NCBI GenBank assembly: GCA_963965975.1
Contig: OZ014425.1
Span: 4,973,501-5,037,500, forward strand
Length of the DNA: 64,000 nucleotides
Reading direction: 5' to 3'
Source of the DNA: Xestospongia bergquistia
Taxonomy: Eukaryota > Porifera > Demospongiae > Haplosclerida > Petrosiidae
Positions 1 through 11,819 of this stretch are shown piece after piece. Below the pieces are notes generated by a model. That model searched no databases, had not been told where the DNA came from, and saw nothing but the letters and a program-made list of their open reading frames with translations. The position numbers and the translations under genes were made by a program. How positions within the stretch are numbered: position 1 is the stretch's first letter; each line of letters starts with the position of its first letter.

Positions 1-1251
1 TGTCATCAGGTTCTCCAGTAATTGGGTCACAGTCTTTGACAACAAATTTTAACGTGTTAAGAAATGTTCCAACAACTGAAATATAAACATGAAATAACAG
101 GATATTTCATTTAATGCCCACCATTCGAGGGATCGTTTAGTCGTACAAGAGTGTATGTTGTCTTTGGCTGATTATAGGGTAGAACAGGAATGGGAATTTG
201 AGATAAGACTGAGAAACCGTCCACTTCTTCCATTTCAACTCTCACATTTTCTAGCAGTTGGTCATTCAATGTATTAGTGACGTCAAACTACAAAGTGGGT
301 GTGGTTTATTGCACTGAGCAACTATAATTGACTTACTTGAAATACAATATAATCTAAGAAAGTATGTTTAATACATCGCACAACATACTCTGTCTCTGAC
401 TCTGTCAGTTCAACAGGTTTATCAGAAGATTTAAATAAAGGACCTAGCTTAGCAAACTCAGGTATAGCTGACAATTGTTCTAAAGAGAGAGATGGCTCCA
501 TGTACGTCATACAAGTCTTACCTGCATACACATCTTGTTTAGATGCAGCTGGAACAGTTGTCTTTTGCACTGAGGCACTAGGTGTGACCTCGCCCATCGC
601 TAAATGGGACACAATATTTAATGTTTCATGTAATTAGAGGCTATGTGGGTGTGGCTTACATTTTGGCATTTCAGTGAGGGGAGTAGTTTCTATGGGAACA
701 GTCTTTATGTCAAATGGTTGCTCATTAGGAGAAGTACAATAATTCAAAAGTGCTCTTTCCAGTCCAACCACAGAAACACTCAAAGCTATAAAGGGTTAAA
801 ATTAATAAAATTAATATTATAAGATGATGTTCCTATCATCCGGTTCAGACTGACCACACACACTGTCGGCCTGGCGAGTGCGTAGAATTTATTATAGCGG
901 GGAATAATTAAAACCAGATGATGCCATTATTAAAGGGACATACTCTGGGAGCAACCCGCCGACTTTATTATTAAAAGAACTTACGGTTCAATATGTAAGC
1001 AGATGATAATGATTTCTGTTTTTGCTTTAAGACCTCCAAATACAACAAAGCTCTATCTCTTACTTCATCATCACTATCTAAGAGGCATCTAATGAGAGGT
1101 GTGTCTTAATGGGTGGAGCTTAAAGACAAGGTAATCACCTTTCCAATAACACTAAAACACTGTTCAATAGTTCATCACAAGAGGCTCCAAATTTAGCTAA
1201 AGACATTACAGCAGCTGAAAGAGATAAAAGGACACAAAACAAAGTAGTGTC

Positions 1252-1284
<33 letters not shown>

Positions 1285-3481
1285 ACTAATACTCTAATAT
1301 CTACCTGCTCGAACAGTGGCAGTCTCTAGGAGAACTCGGTTGTAAATAAAACGGATATATTTGTAGGGTTTTGTAGTACGAGGACCCTCTTTTCCGAGGA
1401 GATAGAGAATACGATTAGCCAATTCAGTGTGTTCACAATCTTCAATAAATTCACAAAGATGAGCCAAGCCTTATGAATGAAATAAAATCATTTGATTTTC
1501 AATGAGAAGACATGTTACCTGCTTCTTTGACTTCAGCATTTTCTTCAATGATAGCTATTATTGTGTTCACTATGGCCTTTTTATACTCAAATCCTCCCTA
1601 AACAAATTAAGATATCTTTAAATTTCTATCTATAATATCATCTGACTTCCTCTCGTAGCATGTTAGCCAAAAAGTTCATCAATATGTGATGTTTCCGTGG
1701 AAACTTGATACACACAGAGCGTATAGCTTCGACAACAACTGTCTTGAACTCATCTGATATTTCAGACATGAAACTAGTGATTTGTTTCATGAGACGATCA
1801 ACACTAGCCTCATTCCCAGTCTAGTATAAGAATCAGCCTTATCAAGAGAGAATGGGAACCAGTCCTTACTTTAAGTAGAGTAGTAATGGCTAGTGTTGCA
1901 ATGCTACGATTAGTGTCAGAAATAAGATTTTCCAAATCAACATTACAACTGGTAACCACGTCAGGATGTAACATTGCAATCTAATGAACATTAGACAATA
2001 TATTTGACTACATTTCCAAAAAAACACTTACTCTATTGAGAGTTTTAACAGCCGCAAAACGAGTCGTAGCTTTCGGAGAACCCAAAAATATTTGCAGAAC
2101 TATAAAAAAGTCAAAGAACCTCAACCAACAGTCGAGTTAATACCTGATACAGCTGGTTGTAGTTCTTTAGCTGTGACATTGTTCAAATTAACCATAGCAC
2201 GAGCTGCTTCATAGTTTACCATCTACATAATATAAATCATGTGATAATAGGATGACAATCACGTGATCTCACATCATTCCTATGACGAAGACAAGACTCT
2301 AGAAAATCATACAACATATTGTTGCTACTTCTCTCTTCACTCTCTAAAACTTTACAAGCAATTCGAATCTAAAAAAGGAAACTTTAATTGCAAAATAATA
2401 TCATTTGAATATATCAGACCAGAAGACAGTAGGCATATGGAGATCGTAGACCTGATCGTGACAACTTTGTAACCATTTTAGTCACAGCTAAACGGTCATG
2501 TTTACGAATATGATACAACAATCCCATAGCATGATACTAATAAAGGGCGTGGTCAGTCAATGATTATTATTATTAACTGTTAGCTACTTACTTGCACCAT
2601 AAGATGATCGGAGGAGACGGCTTCCTGTGCTTCATTAACCCACCTCTTCACTATCTCAATTGTCCCTCGTTGAAATATGTGCTGTTATACATCCATTAAC
2701 AGTGACCATTCATCCATTTTAATGAGCTTACCAATGCTGACACCAGTGCAGCAGAAGATACACTTGGATTACGATCAACAATAGCTTGCTTCATATAGCG
2801 CTCAATAGCTTGTACCATGGTACTCTGAGGAGAAAGAGAGCAATAAAGTATATTATATGAACGTCATCCACAATAGTTCTTACATCAGTAATCACACACA
2901 ATGCTCGTATAGCACTGCCACGATATTGATCTTCTTTTCCAGTCATATCTTTAGTCAAACTAAACACAAAACAATATAGTCTATCAGTAGGTATATAATC
3001 ATATGTACCTGCTAGTTACAATAATTACATCATTAGCAATCTTTGCCATTTCTTTAACAGCCAGATAAACTAACCGCCGAAGAACAATGTCTTTAGATTG
3101 CCATAATTTTGTGATAGCAAAGAAAGTTTCTGTTGCTTCAGTAGGATTAAGAGTTGTACCCTGATGTGCATAATTATGTGGGGTGTGGTTAATGGGTGTG
3201 GTCATAGTACCTGGTTAATCAAGTAAAGGATCTTTGTTAGTATCTGAGTACATTTCTTAGCATTGATCACGTTGTCATTGAATGCTCGAGCCTAGATATA
3301 AAAATAAAATAATGAATATAACAAGTTTATATTACCTCCTGAAGTACAGTACTCTTTTCAATGTTCTGAAAAGGCCCACCTTTACCAGCTGTGAAATTAA
3401 AAATTAGAATTATTGCAAAGCCGTACTGTTTTTACCTTCTTCGTCGTCTTTTTTATAGCCTGAACCTCGCAAAACATTCAT
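1..3481 (-). CDS. COPG: Coatomer subunit gamma (COPI coat), C-terminus cut by window edge
   Basis: Gamma subunit of the COPI vesicle coat, which acts in Golgi-to-ER and intra-Golgi transport. The first exon starts with ATG at 3481 and gives [15 protein letters not shown]; the next exon reads [18 protein letters not shown], close to vertebrate COPG. Downstream come alpha-solenoid exons, including [20 protein letters not shown] and [15 protein letters not shown], then the appendage domain ([17 protein letters not shown] and [20 protein letters not shown] at about 322-520). The last visible exon ends in [16 protein letters not shown], so roughly the final 110 residues lie beyond position 1. Many introns of about 45-60 nt separate the exons; one near 1240-1283 carries a (TG)n run. 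Identity is very secure; exact exon edges were not all traced. Confidence 0.95.
1253..1283. repeat. (TG)n microsatellite in a COPG intron
   Basis: About 15 TG units lie in a short COPG intron. On the coding (minus) strand this is a CA run just downstream of an exon. Confidence 0.9.
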
Positions 3482-3932
3482 GATGAATGCTAAAACTAAG
3501 GGAGAAACACAAGAATAAACACCCACAAAGACACGTTGTCTGATTAGGATATCTCCGTCAACTTCAGGATATTAAATGTCTTCTAGTATACGGACTAACT
3601 GTTTTGGGGCGCATTACATTTCTGTACAAATTTTTAGAAGGTTTCCGTTCACCTCCGTATGTGTTCTTTTGCAATAGTTTCATTAGAATTAATCATTCGA
3701 GATTAAAATTGAATAGAAGAGAGTGAATACACATGCACATTGACTTGAAAAGAAACACAATAATCCAATTTTGAAATAATTTTTTTCAATAATTATTGTC
3801 ATTTTACTATCTACATGGCACACCAGATAAGTATGCATAGTAAGTAACCAACAATGAACATTACATCTCTAATAATAATATTTGCTTATTATAGTACAAC
3901 ACTTTAAAGCGGGAAAAATAGTAGCCTACTGA

Positions 3933-3937
3933 CCAAT
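3933..3937 (+). promoter_or_regulatory. CCAAT box (NF-Y type)
   Basis: GACCAATCA matches the NF-Y consensus RRCCAATSR. It lies about 450 bp upstream of the COPG start and 160 bp upstream of a TATA-like motif at 4097. Which transcript it serves is unclear. Confidence 0.45.
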
Positions 3938-4096
3938 CAGATTGCCTCATTTTTGAATAGTATGGTAGCATTGTCTTTATCTTTCATATTGTTCCTAAAT
4001 ACAATGCAATAACTGGTAAGTCTGGTTTGTTAATCCAAGTAACTCAGGTTTTGCATCTTACTGCGCATGCTCAGTAAAAACCCGGGAAAAACGTGG

Positions 4097-4104
4097 TATA
4101 AAAA
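4097..4104 (+). promoter_or_regulatory. TATA-box-like motif
   Basis: TATAAAAA sits in an otherwise gene-free stretch, with a donor-like GTAAGT about 95 bp downstream. It may mark an unannotated plus-strand transcript. Confidence 0.3.
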
Positions 4105-4640
4105 GTCCAAGCATGCACTGTTGCTCTGTTTGACCAAGAGAAGAGCTGATGAACATTAGGCCCTGATGCTGTTGTTGGTTATTATGGTAATGTGTAAGTC
4201 TGTTCATGTATGTAGTGTACACTGTCTCATGTATTGGGTAGTTGCATGATGGACGACATACATATGATGGACTAAAGTGAAGACTTGCATGCTAACGGCT
4301 CATGACAATATAGACTTCCATCTCCCTATGTTCTGTTACAAGTCCATTTGTTGATACACCGCTGTATCTAAGGGATTTGTTTGTGCTTAGTTGGGTTATC
4401 ACTGTGTGTTCGCTTCGGTAGAGAATCATTTCAGGCCCACAGCTTGGCTTTGACCCTGACGGTATCTGGGCCATTTAGTTTTTGTAGACTGGGCCATCTA
4501 GTTTTTTTAGACTGGGTCATCTAGTTTTTGATAGGAGTGCATGATCGACAAGGTATCATGTGCTCCTAGTTTTGTTAGGTCTAGATAATTAATACATTTT
4601 GAGCATGTAGTCTAGTTTTTTGTGGCCCATCTACTTTTTT

Positions 4641-4714
4641 CCCAGCTTTTACTGGGTTAATTAAGTTTTCCCCAGCTTTTACTGGGTCTAGTTTTTCCCC
4701 AGCTTTTACTGGGT
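4641..4714. repeat. Three copies of a small inverted-repeat unit
   Basis: CCCAGCTTTTACTGGGT occurs at 4641, 4671 and 4698. Each copy is a perfect 5-bp stem (CCCAG/CTGGG) around CTTTTA, separated by T-rich spacers. Confidence 0.85.
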
Positions 4715-4743
4715 GTATTATGTCCACATTCACCTCTGTATTG

Positions 4744-4806
4744 TTTTATTTTATTTTATTTTATTTTATTTGTTGTTGCTTGTCTTGTCTTGTCTTGTCT
4801 TGTCTT
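4744..4806. repeat. Simple repeats (TTTTA)n and (TGTCT)n
   Basis: A run of about five TTTTA units is followed, after a short gap, by about four TGTCT units. Confidence 0.9.
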
Positions 4807-5113
4807 CCTTCAAAACTGTGAGTTACCTTGTCTTTTTGTTTAGTAACTGTACGCTATGTGACAGTAAATGTACTACTACATTCTATAACAGAACTAGGCA
4901 CTAATACAGTTCATTATAAGGAGATGGAAGTCCTAATATATAATGTATTGTAGAAGTTAGTGAAATCTCTGTGTACCCGTAGTACATGAGGACTAGCTTC
5001 TATTACTCTATTCTGTATATTACTGCTACTGCCTTATTGCACTGCAAGCATTAGCTTCGAGAGTCTCTTCAAACAAGCATTCCTGATATTGCTTCTGAAT
5101 TGCTATGATCAAG

Positions 5114-5419
5114 TTTAAAGACAGCTTAATGTTATTGAACTCGGGCATTTAAAGACAGCTGAACGTTATTGAAGACGGGCATTTAAAGACAGCTGAACGT
5201 TATTGAACTCGGGCATTTAAAGACAGCTGAACGTTATTGAACTCGGGCATTTAAAGACAGCTGAACGTTATTGAAGACGGGCATTTAAAGACAGCTGAAC
5301 GTTATTGAACTCGGGCATTTAAAGACAGCTGAACGTTATTGAAGACGGGCATTTAAAGACAGCTGAACGTTATTGAACTCGGGCATTTAAAGACAGCTGA
5401 ACGTTATTGAACTCGGGCA
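5114..5419. repeat. 34-bp tandem array, nine units, two alternating variants
   Basis: Nine head-to-tail 34-bp units begin 'tttaaagacagctgaacg'. They differ almost only at one place: GAACTC (type C) or GAAGAC (type G) just before GGGCA. The order is C-G-C-C-G-C-G-C-C. The first unit carries two extra substitutions. Diverged fragments of the same unit (for example around 5510 and 5590) flank the array, suggesting an older, larger array. Confidence 0.95.
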
Positions 5420-5930
5420 TTTAAATATAGCTTAGCCATCAGTATAGCGGTGTTTAAAAATTACATATATTTTTATCTTTTTGAATTTGACATATTTTTT
5501 GAGATAATTTGATCGGGCATTGTTAAGTTCACATGTCATTTTTCTACCTCAAATCTGGTCATTTACTTTTAAAGATTGCTATGTTAAGATCGGGCCTTTA
5601 AAGACAGCTTAGCTTATTTTTAAAGTTTGAAACCAAGACAGCTTCACAAATTTTCAAAAACCAGGTCAAATTTAATTTCATAAACTGCCTATCACCACAA
5701 TTTAATAAGCCAGTTTTTAAATCTTCGGGTCTTATTTCATTAGTTTTTCTTCTATAGCTTCATTCATGATCATTCTCTGTATTAGTAGAGACACAGATTT
5801 GTTAACAAAAGTAAGTTAGTATAATCTGATGTATTCCTGTCATCAGTACTATCCAACTGAATTTTAGTCAGTGCAGTGTCACATTATAGATTGGTATGCA
5901 GAATTTCTAGTTTCCTTTACAGTTTTTTAA

Positions 5931-7187
5931 TTCTACAGCAGATCAAGAAGAAATCTATCATTGATCAAGAACTCCTAGCCACTAGTCTACCTTACAATTT
6001 TTTAATTCTACAGTGGATCAAGAAATCTATTGTTGATCAAGGACTCCCAGCCATTATACAGATAAGTTCTAGTCTCCCTTACAATTTTTTTAATTCTACA
6101 GTGGATCAAGAAATCTATTGTTGATCAAGAACTGCAGTATACAGATAGTTCTAGTCTCCCTTAGAATTTTTTAATTCTACAGTGGATCAAGAAGAAATCT
6201 ATTGTTGATCAAGGACTCCCAGCCATTATACAGATAAGTTCTAGTCTCCTTTACAATTTCTTAATTCTACAGTGGATCAAGAAATCTATTGTTGGTCAAG
6301 AACTGCAGTATACAGATAGTTCTAGTCTCCCTTAGAATTTTTTTAATTCTACAGTGGATCAAGTGGAAATCTATTGTTGATCAAGAACTGCAAGATACAG
6401 ATAAGTTCTAGTCTCCCTTACAATTTCTTAATTCTACAGTGGATCAAGAACTCCTGCCATTATACAGATAGTTCTAGTCTCCCTTAGAATATTTTTTAAT
6501 TCTACAGTGGATCAAGAAGAAATCTATTGTTGATCAAGAACTCCTGCCATTATACAGATAAGTTCTAGTCTCCCTTACAATTTCTTAATTCTACAGTGGA
6601 TCAAGAAGAAATCTATTGTTGACCAAGAACTGCAGGATACAGATAAGTTCTAGTCTCCCTTACAATTTCTTAATTCTACAGTGGATCAAGAAGAAATCTA
6701 TTGTTGATCAAGAACTGCAGGATACAGATAAGTTCTAGTCTCCCTTACAATTTCTTAATTCTACAGTGGATCAAGAAATCTATTGTTGGTCAAGAACTGC
6801 AGTATACAGATAGTTCTAGTCTCCCTTAGAATTTTTTAATTCTACAGTGGATCAAGTGGAAATCTATTGTTGATCAAGAACTGCAGGATACAGATAAGTT
6901 CTAGTCTCCCTTACAATTTCTTAATTCTACAGTGGATCAAGAACTCCTGCCATTATACAGATAGTTCTAGTCTCCCTTAGAATATTTTTTAATTCTACAG
7001 TGGATCAAGAAGAAATCTATTGTTGATCAAGAACTCCCGCCATTATACAGATAAGTTCTAGTCTCCCTTACAATTTCTTAATTCTACAGTGGATCAAGAA
7101 GAGATCAATTGTTGATCAAGAACTCCCGCCATTATACAGATAAGTTCTAGTCTCCCTTACAATTTTTAAATTCTACAGTACAAGTGC
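5931..7187. repeat. Tandem array of roughly fifteen 65-95 bp units
   Basis: Units share 'ttctacagtggatcaag', 'aaatctattgttgatcaag', a variable middle (CTCCCAGCCATTATACAG or CTGCAGTATACAG), then 'ttctagtctcccttacaat' and a T-rich stretch. Lengths vary through small internal deletions. Some neighbouring units share the same deletion, implying multi-unit duplication. The 82-aa ORF here (5876-6124) is a product of the repeat, not a gene. Confidence 0.93.
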
Positions 7188-7962
7188 CACAAGGAAACTA
7201 TCAAGAACTCCTCCATATATGACAGATAAGTTCTTTAAAATATTTCCTATAGTTTCTTGTTAGCAAGTGCCCTACAGTGGATCATATCAGAGCTCCATCT
7301 GTAAGTTTTGTTACAATTTATCCCACAGTTAACATTGGATGAATCCAAAGAACATGTAACTTCAAATTCAAAATTGTCGTCTTCTCCCTGCCTCCCTCTA
7401 AATAAGACTTCACAGTTTCCAAGTACATAATTCTTATCTCTCTTCTCTTTCCCAACAGTGTGGGCAACAATGTAGTACTACCTCCACGTGGTGTTGCCTG
7501 GGATCTCAATAGTTCATGTATTGTACTTTGAGATGCTGAATGTACTACAATACAACTGAAGTAAAGTGGCAAGAAATCAAGATTAGTTAAAGGTATAACA
7601 CTTCTATTTATAGTAATAGCATTTTAAACACTTCAATAGATGCAAGTCGCTTGAGAAGAACATACACTTCTGCTACTGAATTGAGTCAACTGCAAAGAGA
7701 GGAGTATACTGAACCTGTTAGTACTGCATTTAACAACCAGAGTCTTGCAACAGTGTAGCAAACTAAACTTTGAAATTTTTATGCTTAAATACTTATTTTA
7801 GACTTTTTCTTGTGTAGACAGTTATCATTAAAAGAATAAAATAATTCTTTTAAATTGAAAATCCACATATCCGAGCTTGCTTCCAAGTCCTCATCACGTG
7901 AACAACAATAATAATTACACACAGTAGTAAAAGAGTTAAAATTTACAGGCTAATAAATAAAT
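7188..7962. other. Intergenic DNA upstream of DPM3
   Basis: Decayed repeat-like sequence runs to about 7300, then unique AT-rich DNA. An 84-aa minus-strand ORF (7318-7572) shows no recognisable domain. No other feature is supported. Confidence 0.4.
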
Positions 7963-8398
7963 ATGGTAGTTTGCACAAAATTAGTACAATGGCTAGCATT
8001 TGGAGCTATCTTCATGGAAGTGTGGTATGGACTGCTAAGTGGATGGTTCCCAGTGACTCTCTCACCACAGCTATATGAAGTCTTAGTACCAGTAAGTACA
8101 GAACTACCCATAATTATTAATTATAATAATCATCTTTAGATGCCACTCTATGCTATTATGTGTCTTGGAGTAAGTACAACATGTTTATTACCTTCTAATT
8201 TCTGCATTCATTTTTAAGGCCATATATAATTACAGTTTTCATTAGCAACTATTTTTTATTATGATCTAGTGTTATTCCTTAGCAAACATTGGATATAATT
8301 TGATGACATTCAATGACTGTACTGAAGCAGCTAAGGAATTAAAACAAGATATAGAGAAAGCAAGAAGTGACTTGAAATCAAAAGGATTCAAATTTTAA
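7963..8398 (+). CDS. DPM3: Dolichol-phosphate mannosyltransferase subunit 3
   Basis: Small ER membrane subunit that anchors and stabilises the DPM1 catalytic subunit making dolichol-phosphate mannose, the donor for N-glycans, GPI anchors and O-mannose. Three exons are visible: 7963-8091, 8140-8169 and 8270-8398, all with GT-AG introns. The protein is 95 aa, close to human DPM3 (92 aa). It has two N-terminal hydrophobic segments (KLVQWLAFGAIFMEVWYGLL and the MPLYAIMCLGCYSL region), then the conserved tail TFNDCTEAAKELKQDIEKA ending KSKGFKF. Start ATG at 7963 gives MVVCTKLVQW, aligned with the family's N-terminus. It converges on SPIN90, with 136 bp between the stop codons. Confidence 0.93.
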
Positions 8399-8534
8399 CC
8401 ATTTTTCAATCAAATTTTAATTTCGTTAACACTAATATTCAGACTAAGATGAATTAAACACACACAACTTAAAAATCTGCCAATTTATAAGTGTAAAAAT
8501 TAATAGAGGAATATACAAGTACTTTATCTATCAT

Positions 8535-11500
8535 CTAGATACTACTGTCTTGACTACCAAATACATCAGGATATGTATCCAAAAGTCTCTTGACTGCTTC
8601 TTGATCGGGTTGACTCTCTTTTCCTTCTTCTCCCATTATCCGTTGGAGACAAGACGTAATTTCTCCCTGTCTATGACGATGATCAGTGTAATCTGTAGAG
8701 CCAAGTAAACGATGAAGTAGTTCCAGATAATATGTTCGTAACTTTATCAAAAGAAAGTATTTATAAAAAAACAACTTGAAAGCAATTACACAATACCTTT
8801 TCTCCAGGACAGAGGTCATGAATCTGTCGTGATATGATGTCAATTAGTACCATAAGATCTGTTGTGTAGAATATTTTAGATGTAACTTCATCAGCAAATA
8901 AGTCAAGTAGTATTTTTGTAAGAGAATCAGGGCAACATGGTTTTGTAATAGATACAGGATCATCTGTAAAAGATACATTATATCATACTGTCAGTGTGAA
9001 ATAATAATACCTCCTCTGTTGACAAGTAACATCAGTTTCTCACTAAATGTACGAGGATTAGAAGATTCCTTAAGACCTTGCATAACCAAGTTATTAGAAG
9101 GATCTACAAAAGGAAAAAAAAGAGAAATCATTTCAAACAAATATCATGTTATATAACTAACATTCAAAATGTTGATTAAAGCTTAGCAAGACATTAAGGA
9201 AGACATCGGGTAGTTCATCGTCAATATCAGAGTCAGGAGGATTTTCAATAGTCTCTAAAAGAAATTTGACGTACTCCAAGTCCCACTGATCTATAAGAGA
9301 GGCATAACCTAGTTACAAAGCCACACCCACTCACCATATACAGGTAATGGAACATCCTCAGATGTTGAGAACATCATCATGCATACAACGGTAGACAACA
9401 CAGCCTTCTCAGTTTCTAAAAATAGAATTTGCAAGCTAAAAATAGTAACAACTACAGCAACATTTACCATGTAAATTCACTTGAATATCATGTCCAAGTT
9501 CATTGGGTAGCACTGATTGTAACATAACACTAATAACCTCTTGATCCAAAGTACATAATGCCCCAAACACTTTTAACAAAAGTAGACGTAATGGAACACG
9601 ATGTTCCAATTGATAATACGAGATAAGTGTAAGAACATTTTCATATTTATCTTCTTGTATTGCTGTCTTTGACACAGCAGGATCAGCATCATACTAACAC
9701 AACATATATAATAGTATCAGTTACTGAGCTCAGTGACTTACCAATATTTGTAATAGCTCTTCTAAGTGTTGTCCAATAGCTTCACTGTCATCTCTTACGG
9801 CCCAACCACGTTGTTGACTATCATCTCTTACCTCTTGCATCTCAAAAAAGATCTCCTTCAATCTCATCAAGTCCTGATTACCTTCAAATGTATCTCCGGC
9901 TGCCTCTTTTTCCTGCATCTATAACAAAAATATTAAAAACATGTTGCTACTAAAATACTTGAGAAGTGTGTAGTGCTGCTAACAGTCCATCCATGACAGG
10001 AGATATCACAGGTATCTTCTCTTCTATAAATTGTAAGAGACCTTCTACAGCCAAAGCAGATTTTGGATGACTCAGTCCAGTCCTTAATAATATATTCAAA
10101 TAATTTATTTATTAGTAGGGTTACCTGTTTCGTACAACATCTATCATTTCGGCAGCAACCTCAGGAGGAAATTCACTTGGCAATTGAATGGGTTTCTCTT
10201 CAGTTGTGTTCTCCTCAACAATTTGCAGTGAGTGTCCAGCTCGAGAGAGATATGAAGCAATACGTCTTTTAGTATCTGGACTTACAGCCTCCATAGTTCC
10301 TTCCTCACTTGAATTATCATCAATAACTTCATTTGATGCTTCCAATTTTTTTTTCTCATTAGGAACTCGAGCATCTTCTGATATTGTCTTATTTTCAACC
10401 AAACTTTCCTCATTAATTGCTGATATTTTATTAAGAGATGGAGATACTAAACTAGGTTTTAATGAATCAATTCTCCGAGGTGGTGGGGGAGCAGGACGTG
10501 TTGCATACATCTCACTCTTGGGACGATTTCGTGTCAAGGAGACATGTCCTTTGTCTCTTAACTGGACACCTGCTAGATCCAAAGGTTCTACACTAACTGA
10601 TTCTACAGTAGAAGTAGTTGTCTCTGCTGTTGCAGGAGGGAGTGGAGCTTTACGACGTTGTTGTTCTTCTGATTGCGTTTTAAGAGACTGATTCACTTTG
10701 CTTTTATGGGTAGGTGAAGTAACCACACCTCTTTCTTTCATAACCTTCTCTCGATGGGCAATTAACGTTCTATCGAATAAAATATGTACACAAGTTAATA
10801 TGTTTGTTTATTCAACCACTACAAAATAAACAAGAATTGTTATTACAAAATATTAGATATTTACATAACAATACATAAATAAATATACATTATGTAAGTT
10901 ATGCTACTTACTGTAAAGTGTTCTTCTGTTGTGTAGTATATATATTACCAGTAGCAGATGCATCAATTTGGATCTTCTCTATAGCTTGATCAATCGAAAG
11001 TAGAACTTCTTCTATAGCCTACAATAATATTAGATTATTAATATTAATTACATAATTTAAATACCATTTGTAATTTTGTGTCCATTCTTTGTAACTACAT
11101 ACTCATCTAACTGTCCATTCATCCATCAACTATCTATCTGTCCATTTACTTACTTCATTTGATAAAGACTCAGTACTCTGTTCTTCCTCCATTTTGATAA
11201 AAGATGCAGGAACTAATCCAGATTGACCAGTAGCTATATTTTTCATATACCACCAATCTTTAGTATTTTGTTGAATTAATGACAACTATAATAAAGTAAT
11301 TGATTATTAATAATACAATTATATTTACTTTATCACCACTTGTAATAGTAAGTTGATGAGTATCTTTTCCTTTGTAGCCATAAATGACAACAAATTGTGT
11401 CCCTTTCGCTAAAGAATCTGTCTTTTCCTATATTGTTAGCAACATATTATATTACTGCCACTATTAATTGCTAACCAGAATAGCTTCCAGGTAACTGGTT

Positions 11501-11649
11501 GGTACTAGACCTGACTGGTTATCACTTCCTCTTACGGTACACCATCCATTGCTGGATTTGTTCAGTACAGTTACCAAGTCTCCACGCTTTACAGTTAACA
11601 TTTGTTTATTTTGACCCACAAAATCGTGAAGCACTTTGTGCGTTGCCAT
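8535..11649 (-). CDS. NCKIPSD: NCK-interacting protein with SH3 domain (SPIN90), tandem SH3 form
   Basis: Adaptor of the actin machinery that binds Arp2/3, Nck and formins. ATG at 11649 opens an SH3 domain (ATHKVLHDFVGQNKQMLTVK ... GLVPTSYLEAI). A second SH3 follows (GTQFVVIYGYKGKD ... DWWYMKNIATGQSGLVPASF, about 11170-11430). A low-complexity proline/serine linker spans about 10121-10741 (APPPPRRIDSLKPS). The helical leucine-rich SPIN90/Ldb17 domain then runs to the stop, with ISYYQLEHRVPLRLLLLKVF and LLRLLGSTDYTDHRHRQ-type segments matching vertebrate SPIN90. Human SPIN90 has one SH3 domain, so the doublet is unusual. The second SH3 lies on separate exons that splice in frame. Confidence 0.92.
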
Positions 11650-11819
11650 AGCTACTGGTAGATTTTACGTCTAGTCACTACAAACCTCAGAAGTCGTTTC
11701 TCTCTAAAACAAGATTCATTTGACAGCAGCTGATGCAGTGGAACTGTGGAAGCTATAAATTTTAATTTTACTTTCAATACACGTATAATTAGAACAACAC
11801 ATTAAGTATTGAGTTTCTT

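Larger units (their letters stand above)
3482..4740. other. Intergenic stretch with promoter-like signals and no recognisable gene
   Basis: This covers the COPG promoter side and then non-coding DNA. Visible signals are a consensus CCAAT box (GACCAATCA, core 3933-3937), TATAAAAA at 4097-4104 and a strong 5' splice-site-like GTAAGT at 4194-4199. Near 4475-4540 'gactgggYcatctagttttt' recurs with a period of about 29 bp. No ORF resembles a known protein; the 60-aa ORF at 4292-4474 shows nothing recognisable. The stretch could be the start of a plus-strand spliced non-coding transcript, but this is inference. Confidence 0.4.

Noticed and set aside
2263-2472. 69-aa plus-strand ORF within COPG
   Set aside because: It lies antisense to conserved COPG exons and introns and has no recognisable domain.
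5876-6124. 82-aa plus-strand ORF
   Set aside because: It is a translation of the tandem array and repeats with the array unit.
5114-7187. CRISPR-like regular repeats
   Set aside because: Units are directly tandem with no unique spacers and no cas genes, and the DNA is eukaryotic.
4097-7187. LTR retrotransposon
   Set aside because: No reverse transcriptase, integrase or paired terminal repeats are visible.
10188-10691. 167-aa plus-strand ORF
   Set aside because: It is the antisense shadow of the SPIN90 proline-rich linker exon.
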